Source: Flavobacteriaceae bacterium PS02334
GTDB lineage: Bacteria > Bacteroidota > Bacteroidia > Flavobacteriales > Flavobacteriaceae
Reading direction: 5' to 3'
Assembly (NCBI GenBank): GCA_029959295.1
Contig: JASCOH010000001.1
Span: 868,001-932,000, forward strand
DNA length: 64,000 nt
Shown: piece after piece, positions 25,028-31,950 of the stretch
Numbering within the stretch: position 1 is the first letter of the stretch
How the letters are laid out: each line of letters starts with the position of its first letter
Program-made: the position numbers and the translations under genes
Notes under the pieces: generated by a model
What the model saw: the letters and a program-made list of their open reading frames with translations, nothing else
What the model was told of the DNA's origin: nothing
Database searches by the model: none

Positions 25028-25993
25028 TTAAATGTGAATTTCTAAGAGAATGCCCTCACCTTTCAGATTATAGTTTTTCAATGCTGCAGGAATTAGAATC
25101 GTATCTCCTTTTTTATATGACCACTTTTCTTCGTTATACTCCAATTCGACATTTCCTTCCATGCACATATAAACCGTGAAGGAATCGTGTTTTTTAGACA
25201 CTTTGGCTTCTCCTTCAATTGGCAAGTAGCTCGTGACGAAATAAGGACAATTCACCATTTCATTGCTTACATTGGCTTCTTGAGAATATTCTTTTTTTGT
25301 TTCAGTCGTATTGTAATTTATGGCATCAAGCGCCAATTCAATGTGCAATTCTCTAGATTTTCCTTCTGCATCTACTCTATCCCAATCATAAACCCTATAA
25401 GTAATATCAGAAGTCTGCTGGATTTCAGCAATTACAATTCCTGCGCCGATAGCGTGAATCGTACCCGTTTCCAAGAAAAAAACGTCTCCTTTTTTCACAG
25501 GAACTTCCTTTAAAATCGAAAGCAGAGATTTTTCTTCCAGCTTTTGAAGATATTCTTCCTTGCTAGATTTTTCTTTGAAACCTACAATTATTCTAGCATT
25601 CTCATCGGCTTGCATGACATACCACATTTCAGTCTTTCCAAAAGAATTGTGGCGCTTTTTGGCCAATTCATCATTTGGATGCACTTGAATCGACAAATCG
25701 TCTCTTGCGTCTAGGAATTTAAAAAGAAGCGGGAATTCAGTTCCGTATTTTTTGTAAGCTTCGGCACCAAGAATTTCTTCAGGAAAAGATTTAATCAATT
25801 CCGTAAGCGATTTCCCTTTGTATACTCCGTTAGAAATTACGCTGACATCTCCTGAAACCGTAGATAATTCCCAGCTTTCGCCTGTTATGTCAGATTCAAT
25901 CGGCTTATTAAAAACCGTTTTTAGTTTGGTTCCGCCCCAAATTCTGTCTTTTAAAATTGGATCAAATTGTAAAGGATATATTTTTGCTTGCAT
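25028..25993 (-). CDS. manA: Mannose-6-phosphate isomerase, class I
   Basis: A 321-aa cupin-fold enzyme that interconverts mannose-6-phosphate and fructose-6-phosphate. It shows the short (Bacillus-type) form: FDPILKDRIWGGTKL at the N terminus, PLLFKFLDARDDLSIQVHPND (about 86-106) with zinc-binding Gln and His, an acidic ligand in KTEMWYVM, and FLETGTIHAIGAGIVIAEIQQTSDITYRVYDWDR (about 174-207) with the second His and the catalytic Arg. It feeds GDP-mannose and other sugar nucleotides that the polysaccharide locus in this window may use. Confidence 0.93.
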   Translation of the reverse strand: MQAKIYPLQFDPILKDRIWGGTKLKTVFNKPIESDITGESWELSTVSGDVSVISNGVYKGKSLTELIKSFPEEILGAEAYKKYGTEFPLLFKFLDARDDLSIQVHPNDELAKKRHNSFGKTEMWYVMQADENARIIVGFKEKSSKEEYLQKLEEKSLLSILKEVPVKKGDVFFLETGTIHAIGAGIVIAEIQQTSDITYRVYDWDRVDAEGKSRELHIELALDAINYNTTETKKEYSQEANVSNEMVNCPYFVTSYLPIEGEAKVSKKHDSFTVYMCMEGNVELEYNEEKWSYKKGDTILIPAALKNYNLKGEGILLEIHI

Positions 25994-26095
25994 GATTTAT
26001 TTTTTGAAATACAAATTTCGTGATTTAGCCGTGGCTTCTGTAGTATTATTTTATGAATTGTTTATAGAATTTATACTTATACATTCAAGTAAAAA

Positions 26096-26506
26096 CTATT
26101 CTCCTTTATAAGTAACAAAATTTCGAGGCGTTTCATATAAAACAACTTCCAAATCCATATCAGGATCAATTCTTTTTCGGATTTTATTCCAAATTACAAC
26201 GACAATATTTTCAGCCGTAGGATTCAAATCTCTAAATTCAGGAACATCCAGATTTAAGTTTTTGTGGTCAAAAGGCTTTTCAACCTCATCGAGAATAATA
26301 CCAGCCAAATCCTTAATATCAATTACATAGCCTGTATCAGGATTGATTTTTCCCGTCACGCTTACGGTCAATTCATAATTATGTCCGTGGAAATTCGGAT
26401 TATTGCATTTGCCAAAAACCGAATCATTCTTTTCATCTGACCAATCTTTTCTGTAAAGGCGATGTGCGGCATTAAAATGTGCTTTTCTGCTAATAGTGAC
26501 TCTCAT
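26096..26506 (-). CDS. 6-pyruvoyl-tetrahydropterin / 6-carboxytetrahydropterin synthase family enzyme
   Basis: A 136-aa T-fold enzyme. Zinc ligands are the His of HFNAAH (about 10-15) and the two in HGHNYE (about 41-46); the catalytic Cys is in FGKCNNPNFHGHNY. The spacing CNNPNxHGH, the DHKNLNLDVPEF segment and the C-terminal VTYKGE resemble animal-type PTPS more than the CxxxHGH form of E. coli QueD. It may make a tetrahydropterin or act as QueD in queuosine synthesis; sequence alone does not decide. A 14-bp tandem repeat lies just upstream, then idi. Confidence 0.88.
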   Translation of the reverse strand: MRVTISRKAHFNAAHRLYRKDWSDEKNDSVFGKCNNPNFHGHNYELTVSVTGKINPDTGYVIDIKDLAGIILDEVEKPFDHKNLNLDVPEFRDLNPTAENIVVVIWNKIRKRIDPDMDLEVVLYETPRNFVTYKGE

Positions 26507-26508
26507 TT

Positions 26509-26536
26509 GATTTTGGATTTATGATTTTGGATTTAT
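26509..26536 (+). repeat. 14-bp perfect tandem duplication
   Basis: GATTTTGGATTTAT is present twice head to tail (26509-26522, 26523-26536) in the gap between the PTPS-family gene and idi. The same gap holds TTTTGCCTTTTGCC (26550-26563), which recurs exactly at 29910-29923 in another intergenic gap. Confidence 0.7.
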
Positions 26537-26577
26537 GAATCTCGATAACTTTTGCCTTTTGCCTATTTGGCTATTGC

Positions 26578-27105
26578 CTAATTCTTATGTTCCTCTAGAA
26601 AATGGTAGAATTCATCAAAGATAATCTTGAACCAAACTGTATAAATCGTTGGATTTCGCTGCATATCTTCTTTAATTTCATCAATATTCATCCACTTCCA
26701 GCTTTCTACTTCTTCAGGATTTATGACCGGCTCGCCATCAAAATAGCCAATCATCACATGATCTAATTCATGTTCGGTCAATCCGTTATCAAAAGGCGCT
26801 TTGTAAATAAACGAAAAAAGTTCTTTCAGCTCGGTTGAAAAACCCATTTCTTCACGCAATCTGCGGTTTCCAGCTTGGATATTAGTTTCGCCCTCGCGCT
26901 GGTGGCTGCAACAAGTATTTGTCCACAGCAACGGCGAATGGTATTTTTCTGAAGCGCGCTGCTGCAGCATCACTTCGTTTTTTGAATTTAAGATAAAAAT
27001 CGAAAACGCCCGGTGAAGCTGTGCTTTTTCATGCGCCTCCAGTTTTGGCATCAAGCCAATCTGCTCGTCTTTTTCATTAACTAATATTACTTTTTCTTCT
27101 GTCAT
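26578..27105 (-). CDS. idi: Isopentenyl-diphosphate delta-isomerase, type I
   Basis: A 175-aa Nudix-fold enzyme that converts IPP to DMAPP. The catalytic Cys lies in LLWTNTCCSHQREGE (about 60-74), and the Nudix glutamates in GNRRLREEMGF (about 80-90). The catalytic acidic segment VESWKWMNIDEI is present (about 137-148). Type I Idi is essential in organisms using the mevalonate route, which is what Flavobacteriia are known for. It has its own TATTTTTG -7 box and is divergent from the small lipoprotein gene. Confidence 0.93.
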   Translation of the reverse strand: MTEEKVILVNEKDEQIGLMPKLEAHEKAQLHRAFSIFILNSKNEVMLQQRASEKYHSPLLWTNTCCSHQREGETNIQAGNRRLREEMGFSTELKELFSFIYKAPFDNGLTEHELDHVMIGYFDGEPVINPEEVESWKWMNIDEIKEDMQRNPTIYTVWFKIIFDEFYHFLEEHKN

Positions 27106-27122
27106 AACTTTTTATAGCTTGT

Positions 27123-27130
27123 CAAAAATA
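27123..27130 (-). promoter_or_regulatory. -7 promoter box of idi
   Basis: TATTTTTG on the minus strand, 17 bases before the idi ATG, fits TAnnTTTG. No -33 TTG is found at normal spacing. Confidence 0.4.
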
Positions 27131-27194
27131 CAAAAAAGAAATTGGTTGCAGAAATTGGAGTTGTTTGTAAGCGAATTACTAATTGAATTTTGTA

Positions 27195-27202
27195 TATATT
27201 TG
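27195..27202 (+). promoter_or_regulatory. -7 promoter box upstream of the small lipoprotein gene
   Basis: TATATTTG fits TAnnTTTG and lies 77 bases before the ATG at 27280. It also lies outside (upstream of) the proposed cassette boundary at 27252. No -33 TTG has the right spacing. Confidence 0.35.
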
Positions 27203-27279
27203 ATTTTAAATAATTACAAATATTTGCAGTTGAAAGTTAATATATTTATGAGTTAGCTGTAATTTCAAAGAAACCATAG

Positions 27280-27951
27280 ATGAAAAAGATCGTAACCACA
27301 TTTGCTATATTTTTCCTATTTGTTAATTGTAAAAAACAAATGGAAGAAGAAACAATTATTCCTAAACAGATTGAATGTGATAATGATATCGATAATTTTA
27401 TAGTTAAATCAAAAAGTGAGAAAAAACTTGAAACTATCTTTCTTGACTATTGGTTAAAAATGAGTAAAAATGAATATGAAACTTATTCTCAAAACTACAT
27501 TAAAAAAGACATTCTAAAATCTCATAACGATACATTATGGATTCATCTTCCAGACAAAACTGCTTCGCAACGTAAACAATTTTTAGAATTGCATCCTAAA
27601 TTTGAAAATGATTCATTAGTTGAGCTAACTTTATTTAGTCCATTAGAAAATCAAGATTACAATCATTACTCAACATTAATCTCAAAATATGGAAAAGCAA
27701 ACATAGATCTTAATTGTCAATTTTTGCATAGAACAATTTGGGAATTTAGCAATGCTATAATCGAATATACAGAATCTGATACTGAAAAAAGAAGTCAATT
27801 CATTTCTTATCAAGATATAAAGTATGCAAAGAAAAAGGCTAAAGAGAATTTGGATTATGAACAAAAAGAAGAACAAACTAGAATTTTCAATGAGAAAAAA
27901 TTAAAAGAAAGTATCGCAAAAAGAGATGGAATAATTAATAACGCTCTATAA
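27280..27951 (+). CDS. Hypothetical lipoprotein, possible integron-type cassette gene
   Basis: A 223-aa protein with a lipoprotein signal (MKKIVTTFAIFFLFVNC, Cys17) and a very Lys/Glu-rich, charged, mostly helical body ending in a coiled coil (about 185-215). No family is recognised. Its base composition looks more AT-rich than its neighbours. Its stop codon lies only 6 bases before an attC-like imperfect hairpin (27958-28089), and a GTTAGCT word at 27252-27258 sits just upstream, so gene plus hairpin have the form of a single inserted cassette. That reading is inference. Confidence 0.75.
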   Translation: MKKIVTTFAIFFLFVNCKKQMEEETIIPKQIECDNDIDNFIVKSKSEKKLETIFLDYWLKMSKNEYETYSQNYIKKDILKSHNDTLWIHLPDKTASQRKQFLELHPKFENDSLVELTLFSPLENQDYNHYSTLISKYGKANIDLNCQFLHRTIWEFSNAIIEYTESDTEKRSQFISYQDIKYAKKKAKENLDYEQKEEQTRIFNEKKLKESIAKRDGIINNAL

Positions 27952-27957
27952 AACTAC

Positions 27958-28089
27958 ATCTAACAGCGGTTTGCTCTATTGTTGCTTTAAGTTATGAAAT
28001 TACGTTTTAATTTCCAAATTTCATTCGGTCTAGCCGAGCAAACTCAGTTCCAATTGCCGCAACAGTCGCAAAGCCACAGAACGTTAAAC
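27958..28089 (+). other. attC-like imperfect inverted repeat
   Basis: The left end ATCTAAC (27958-27964) fits the attC inverse-core consensus RYYYAAC, and the right end GTTAAAC (28083-28089) fits the core GTTRRRY. Inside, GGTTTGC (27968-27974) pairs with GCAAAGCC (28068-28075) with one unpaired base, and TGTTGC (27980-27985) pairs with GCAACA (28059-28064). A roughly 70-base variable middle follows. Orientation relative to the upstream gene (gene, stop, RYYYAAC...GTTRRRY) is that of an integron cassette. The spacers are less symmetric than in classical attC sites. Confidence 0.45.
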
Positions 28090-28197
28090 CAAATTAAAGT
28101 TGCTTTAATCTCAATGCGCAAACCCCAACCAAACATTAATCCCAATAATCAAAATCACTACCAGAGCAATCCTAACATACAAATTAAAAGAAAGTAA

Positions 28198-29760
28198 CTA
28201 CAAAACCCCCAAACTCTCCCCTATTTTCAATGCGCATTTCTCCCCGTCAATTGCTGCAGAAATAATTCCTCCGGCATAACCAGCACCTTCTCCGCAAGGA
28301 TACAATCCCTTTATCTGAACGTGTTCCAAAGAAAAATTATCTCTCGGAATTCTTACCGGTGAAGAAGTTCGAGATTCTGGCGCATGAAGAATCGCTTCAT
28401 TTGTCAAATAACCTCGCATGGATTTCCCGAATTCGTTAAAACCTTCCCGTAAAATCTGCGTAAGAAAATCTGGGAAAACTTGCCCTAATTCTACAGAAGT
28501 TGTTCCTGGAACATAAGACGTTTTTGGAATATCTGCCGAAACCTGGCTTTTTGTAAAATCAATCATTCTTTGTGCCGGAACTTTTTGCGTTTCGCCTGCC
28601 AAATGCCAAGCTTTCTGTTCGATGCTTTTTTGGAATTCCATTCCGGCAAGCGCTCCGAATTTTGCATAAGGTTTGAAATCTTCTAGTTTTAATTCGATTA
28701 CAATTCCCGAATTTGCCGTTTCTTGGTCACGTTTTGAAGGCGACCAACCATTTGTCACAACTTCGCCCGGACTCGTGGCGCAAGGCGCAATTACGCCACC
28801 CGGACACATGCAAAACGAATACATTCCGCGCCCGTTGACTTGTTTCACGATCGAATAAGGCGCCGGTGGCAAATGCTCGCCACGGAAATCACAGCTGTAT
28901 TGAATGCTGTCGATCAACGTCTGCGGATGTTCAGCGCGAACGCCTAAAGCAAAAGGTTTTGCTTCTATAAATATTTTTTTTCTGTCTAATAATTCAAAGA
29001 TATCACGAGCTGAATGGCCTGTTGCCAAGATAATTTTTTGGCCATTTATAATATCGCCTTTTTGAGTCTGAACACCTTGGACTTCATTATTTTTCATAAT
29101 AATATCAGTAACTCTGGTTTCAAATAAAACTTGTCCGCCGAATTCAATGATTTTCTCACGGATGGATTTGATAATTTTTGGAAGCTTGTTTGTTCCAATA
29201 TGCGGATGCGCTTCTACTAGAATTTCATCCGAAGCTCCGAAGGCTACAAAAAGTTCTAGGATTCTGTCTACGTCGCCACGTTTTTTAGAACGGGTGTATA
29301 ATTTTCCGTCAGAATAAGTTCCGGCACCGCCTTCTCCATAGCAATAATTAGAATCTTCATTGACGATGTTGTCGCGGTTTATGGCTTTCAAATCACGCCT
29401 TCTTTCCTGCACGTCTTTCCCTCTTTCAAGAACAATTGGTTTTAATCCGAGCTCGATCAATTGCAGCGCGGCGAACAATCCCGCGGGACCGGCGCCGATT
29501 ATGATTACTTCCTGCTTGCCTGAAACATCTTTGTAATTTGGCAATTCTAGTTTTGTTTCTTGAAAAATTTCTTTGTAATAAACGGCAAGTTTCAGGTTTA
29601 TTTTTACTGATTTTTGGCGTGCGTCGATGGAACGCTTTAGAATTTCAATGTGATTGATTTCTGAAGGTTTGACTTGCATTAATTTGGCAACCTGTTCTTT
29701 TAATAATTGCAGATTTGCAGCGACTTCTGGTGCAGATTGTATTTGGAGTTCTCTTGGCAT
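28198..29760 (-). CDS. FAD-dependent dehydrogenase (COG2509-like)
   Basis: A 520-aa flavoprotein. An N-terminal helical domain (about 1-85) precedes the dinucleotide-binding IIIGAGPAGLFAALQL (about 87-102) with LERGKDVQERRRD. NYCYGEGGAGTYSDGKLYTR (about 142-161), a Cys-containing SFCMCPGG (about 317-324) and the C-terminal GLYPCGEGAGYAGGIISAAIDG (about 485-506) follow. These features identify the uncharacterised dehydrogenase group COG2509 found across bacteria. The substrate is unknown; the protein is cytoplasmic. It stands alone, convergent with the putative cassette. Confidence 0.88.
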   Translation of the reverse strand: MPRELQIQSAPEVAANLQLLKEQVAKLMQVKPSEINHIEILKRSIDARQKSVKINLKLAVYYKEIFQETKLELPNYKDVSGKQEVIIIGAGPAGLFAALQLIELGLKPIVLERGKDVQERRRDLKAINRDNIVNEDSNYCYGEGGAGTYSDGKLYTRSKKRGDVDRILELFVAFGASDEILVEAHPHIGTNKLPKIIKSIREKIIEFGGQVLFETRVTDIIMKNNEVQGVQTQKGDIINGQKIILATGHSARDIFELLDRKKIFIEAKPFALGVRAEHPQTLIDSIQYSCDFRGEHLPPAPYSIVKQVNGRGMYSFCMCPGGVIAPCATSPGEVVTNGWSPSKRDQETANSGIVIELKLEDFKPYAKFGALAGMEFQKSIEQKAWHLAGETQKVPAQRMIDFTKSQVSADIPKTSYVPGTTSVELGQVFPDFLTQILREGFNEFGKSMRGYLTNEAILHAPESRTSSPVRIPRDNFSLEHVQIKGLYPCGEGAGYAGGIISAAIDGEKCALKIGESLGVL

Positions 29761-29923
29761 GGTGCAAAGGTAGAAAAATTTAGAATGTATTTTATTTTGA
29801 TTTTCCTTTAGACTTGAAGGATTTGAAAATAGTTTTTTACTTGGAAGATTTTATTATTTTTTGAACCATTAAGGGATTAAGAGAAGTTAAGTTTTTTTGT
29901 AACATTGCTTTTTGCCTTTTGCC

Positions 29924-29953
29924 ACAAAAAAAAGGCTCAACTTGCACTGAACC
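29924..29953 (-). terminator. Terminator of the TSP3-repeat T9SS protein gene
   Basis: On the minus strand GGTTCA (29948-29953) pairs with TGAGCC (29934-29939), with one G-U pair and an 8-base loop, followed by a run of eight T. It lies about 25 bases after the stop codon. Confidence 0.75.
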
Positions 29954-29977
29954 ATTTTTAAGAGAAAAATATATTTA

Positions 29978-31552
29978 TTATTTTTTGATAATCTTATTGT
30001 TTATCACTTGATTTCCGACTTGCATTTTTACGAAATACATTCCGTTTTGCAATTCTGAAATGGAAATTGTCTTGATTTCTTGAGCGTTATTTATTTGTTT
30101 TACCAAAGCACCAGTAATTGAATAAATAGAAACAGATTTAATTTCTTCGCCACTTCCGTTTTCAATACTCAAAACCGTTGAAGCCGGATTTGGATATAAT
30201 GAAACTGAATTTTTAAAATCATTATTTTTCACGCCCAATGCAACAGCAGATTCTAAATAATCTGGAATTCCGTTATTATTTGTGTCGTCATCAGCAGGAT
30301 TATTATTGTGGTTATAATCTTCATTAATGGTCAAAACGCCGTCACCGTCGTCGTTATTGTCTAGGTAATTTGGAATTCCGTCATTGTCAGTATCTAAAAG
30401 AGCTGTGATATTTATTCCTGTGTTTACAAATACATATTCAACAGAAGTCAAAACCATATCTCCATCATCATCATTATCAAGAAAATTTGGAATTCCGTCG
30501 CTGTTAGTATCGTCGTTTTCTAAATTTCCGTCACCGTTTAAATCTTCTAAAATTGTCGGAATACCATCTAAATCATAGTCGAAGTTATTATTACAATTAA
30601 TAGCTCTTAAAATGATTTCTGTAATTGAACCATCACTTTTTCTTCCATAAAGCTTTTGATAGTTTGCAATAATGTTTGTATAAATTGTTGGCTTTGGAAA
30701 TGTCTCATCGTTCGCGTTTTGTAATGTCTCATGAAATGTCATATCAGGAGAGGAAAGATTATTTCGGACTATTTGAAGATTAAAATCTTCAATCCCATTT
30801 AAATCAACATCACATTTGGTATATTTATATACTGGCAAAGTACTCTGTGAAGTCGGAGCGAATCTCCAACCTTCCCTAAAAGCACTCCATATTCCCGCAT
30901 TTCTTCCTGGAGGAGCTATTCCATATGTTCCAAATTCGTTGTGAAGACCAATAATTGACAATTTTGATGAGCTACTTGCGCAAGGCAATTCTTTTTTTAT
31001 TATTTGAACATCAATTATATCTAATGTCTCATATAAAATCATTTGAAATGAACTTTTCAATGTTTGACAAAAAAATAAAGGCTGGTCTTTAAAATTCACT
31101 ACAAATTTCCTATACGGTTCTCTACCAATCACTGCATAAGTAATTTCTCCATCTCCAATCCTGCCATCCATATCATGAAAACATCCTAAAATTGAATTTT
31201 TTGCAGGAAATTGTGAATTTGTAGTCGGTATTGCACTGTTAAAAAAGTAAATAGATCGTGTATTAGCTAAATTTGCCCTAAAATCTATATATCCGTTTGT
31301 ACTTACAATTATACTATTATAAGTATTGCCAAAAAAATTAAAATCAAAAGATGGTCGTTGTATAGAAGTGCCTTTCAACTCTATAAGTTCACTATACCTA
31401 TCATCAAGAGTTGTGAGAGATACGGAAACATTTTCTGGTACATAAACTTGATGTGGAATTGCTGAAACTGTATAAGTCTGCGCTTTCCCACTGAAAATAG
31501 AAAAGAGTAAAACCACAATTATTAATAGATTATTTAAGTAATTATATTTCAT
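29978..31552 (-). CDS. T9SS-secreted protein with calcium-binding TSP3-like repeats
   Basis: A 524-aa secreted protein; the ATG at 31552 is preferred because it opens directly into the signal peptide (about 1-25, ending GKA|QT), whereas a start six codons earlier adds a charged tail. An N-terminal beta-rich domain (about 25-240) precedes DxDxDG-type repeats (about 325-440, for example DTDNDGIPNYLDNNDDGDG) of the thrombospondin type 3 kind, which bind calcium. The last ~75 residues (SLYPNPAS...NKIIKK) form a type A sorting domain. It is exported by T9SS and probably attached to the surface. No enzyme motif is seen. Confidence 0.88.
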   Translation of the reverse strand: MKYNYLNNLLIIVVLLFSIFSGKAQTYTVSAIPHQVYVPENVSVSLTTLDDRYSELIELKGTSIQRPSFDFNFFGNTYNSIIVSTNGYIDFRANLANTRSIYFFNSAIPTTNSQFPAKNSILGCFHDMDGRIGDGEITYAVIGREPYRKFVVNFKDQPLFFCQTLKSSFQMILYETLDIIDVQIIKKELPCASSSSKLSIIGLHNEFGTYGIAPPGRNAGIWSAFREGWRFAPTSQSTLPVYKYTKCDVDLNGIEDFNLQIVRNNLSSPDMTFHETLQNANDETFPKPTIYTNIIANYQKLYGRKSDGSITEIILRAINCNNNFDYDLDGIPTILEDLNGDGNLENDDTNSDGIPNFLDNDDDGDMVLTSVEYVFVNTGINITALLDTDNDGIPNYLDNNDDGDGVLTINEDYNHNNNPADDDTNNNGIPDYLESAVALGVKNNDFKNSVSLYPNPASTVLSIENGSGEEIKSVSIYSITGALVKQINNAQEIKTISISELQNGMYFVKMQVGNQVINNKIIKK

Positions 31553-31662
31553 ATATTTAAATTTTACCAAAAGTACAAAAATTCTTATGTTTTCCTAATT
31601 TTGTATTGTAAAGCGTATCTTAACTTTTATCTTTCGTAATTTTACAGCTTATTATTAAACCA

Positions 31663-31902
31663 ATGTCTAGAAAAATAAAATTGATTTGGGATTTTCGCGG
31701 GCCTGCTTCAGCAAAAACAGCTGAACATCATGAAATCCACTTAAAGGAATTTATTCAGATGGAAAAGCTTCCGTTGAATATTACCGGTTTTGAAGTTATA
31801 AACGAAATGTTTGCGATTGCTTTTATGGTAGTTGCAGATGAAAACATGATTTCTGTGAGAGATGCTTTGAAACCGCACCGTGGAGAAATTTATGAGGAAT
31901 AA
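31663..31902 (+). CDS. Small protein of unknown function
   Basis: A 79-aa cytoplasmic protein (IKLIWDFRGPASAKTAEHHEIHLKEFI..., then EMFAIAFMVVADENMISVRDALKPHRGEIYEE). It has a compact mixed alpha/beta look, three clustered histidines (EHHEIH) and no membrane segment. I do not recognise the family. Its stop codon runs directly into a perfect 17-bp inverted repeat shared with recQ. The coding character (good codon pattern, own ATG) supports a real gene. Confidence 0.7.
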   Translation: MSRKIKLIWDFRGPASAKTAEHHEIHLKEFIQMEKLPLNITGFEVINEMFAIAFMVVADENMISVRDALKPHRGEIYEE

Positions 31903-31903
31903 T

Positions 31904-31947
31904 TTTAAGATTTAAGATTTCTGAGTGCTGAAATCTTAAATCTTAAA
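31904..31947. terminator. Perfect 17-bp AT-rich inverted repeat between convergent genes
   Basis: TTTAAGATTTAAGATTT (31904-31920) and its exact complement (31931-31947) flank a 10-base loop. It lies between the 79-aa gene (+) and recQ (-), filling the whole gap. It may act as a bidirectional terminator, although it lacks G+C pairs. Each arm also contains an internal direct repeat of AAGATTT. Confidence 0.5.
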
Positions 31948-31950
31948 TAA

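Noticed and set aside
27994-28197. 67-codon plus-strand ORF after the lipoprotein gene
   Set aside because: It lies almost entirely within the attC-like hairpin and continues through low-complexity sequence to the end of the next gene.
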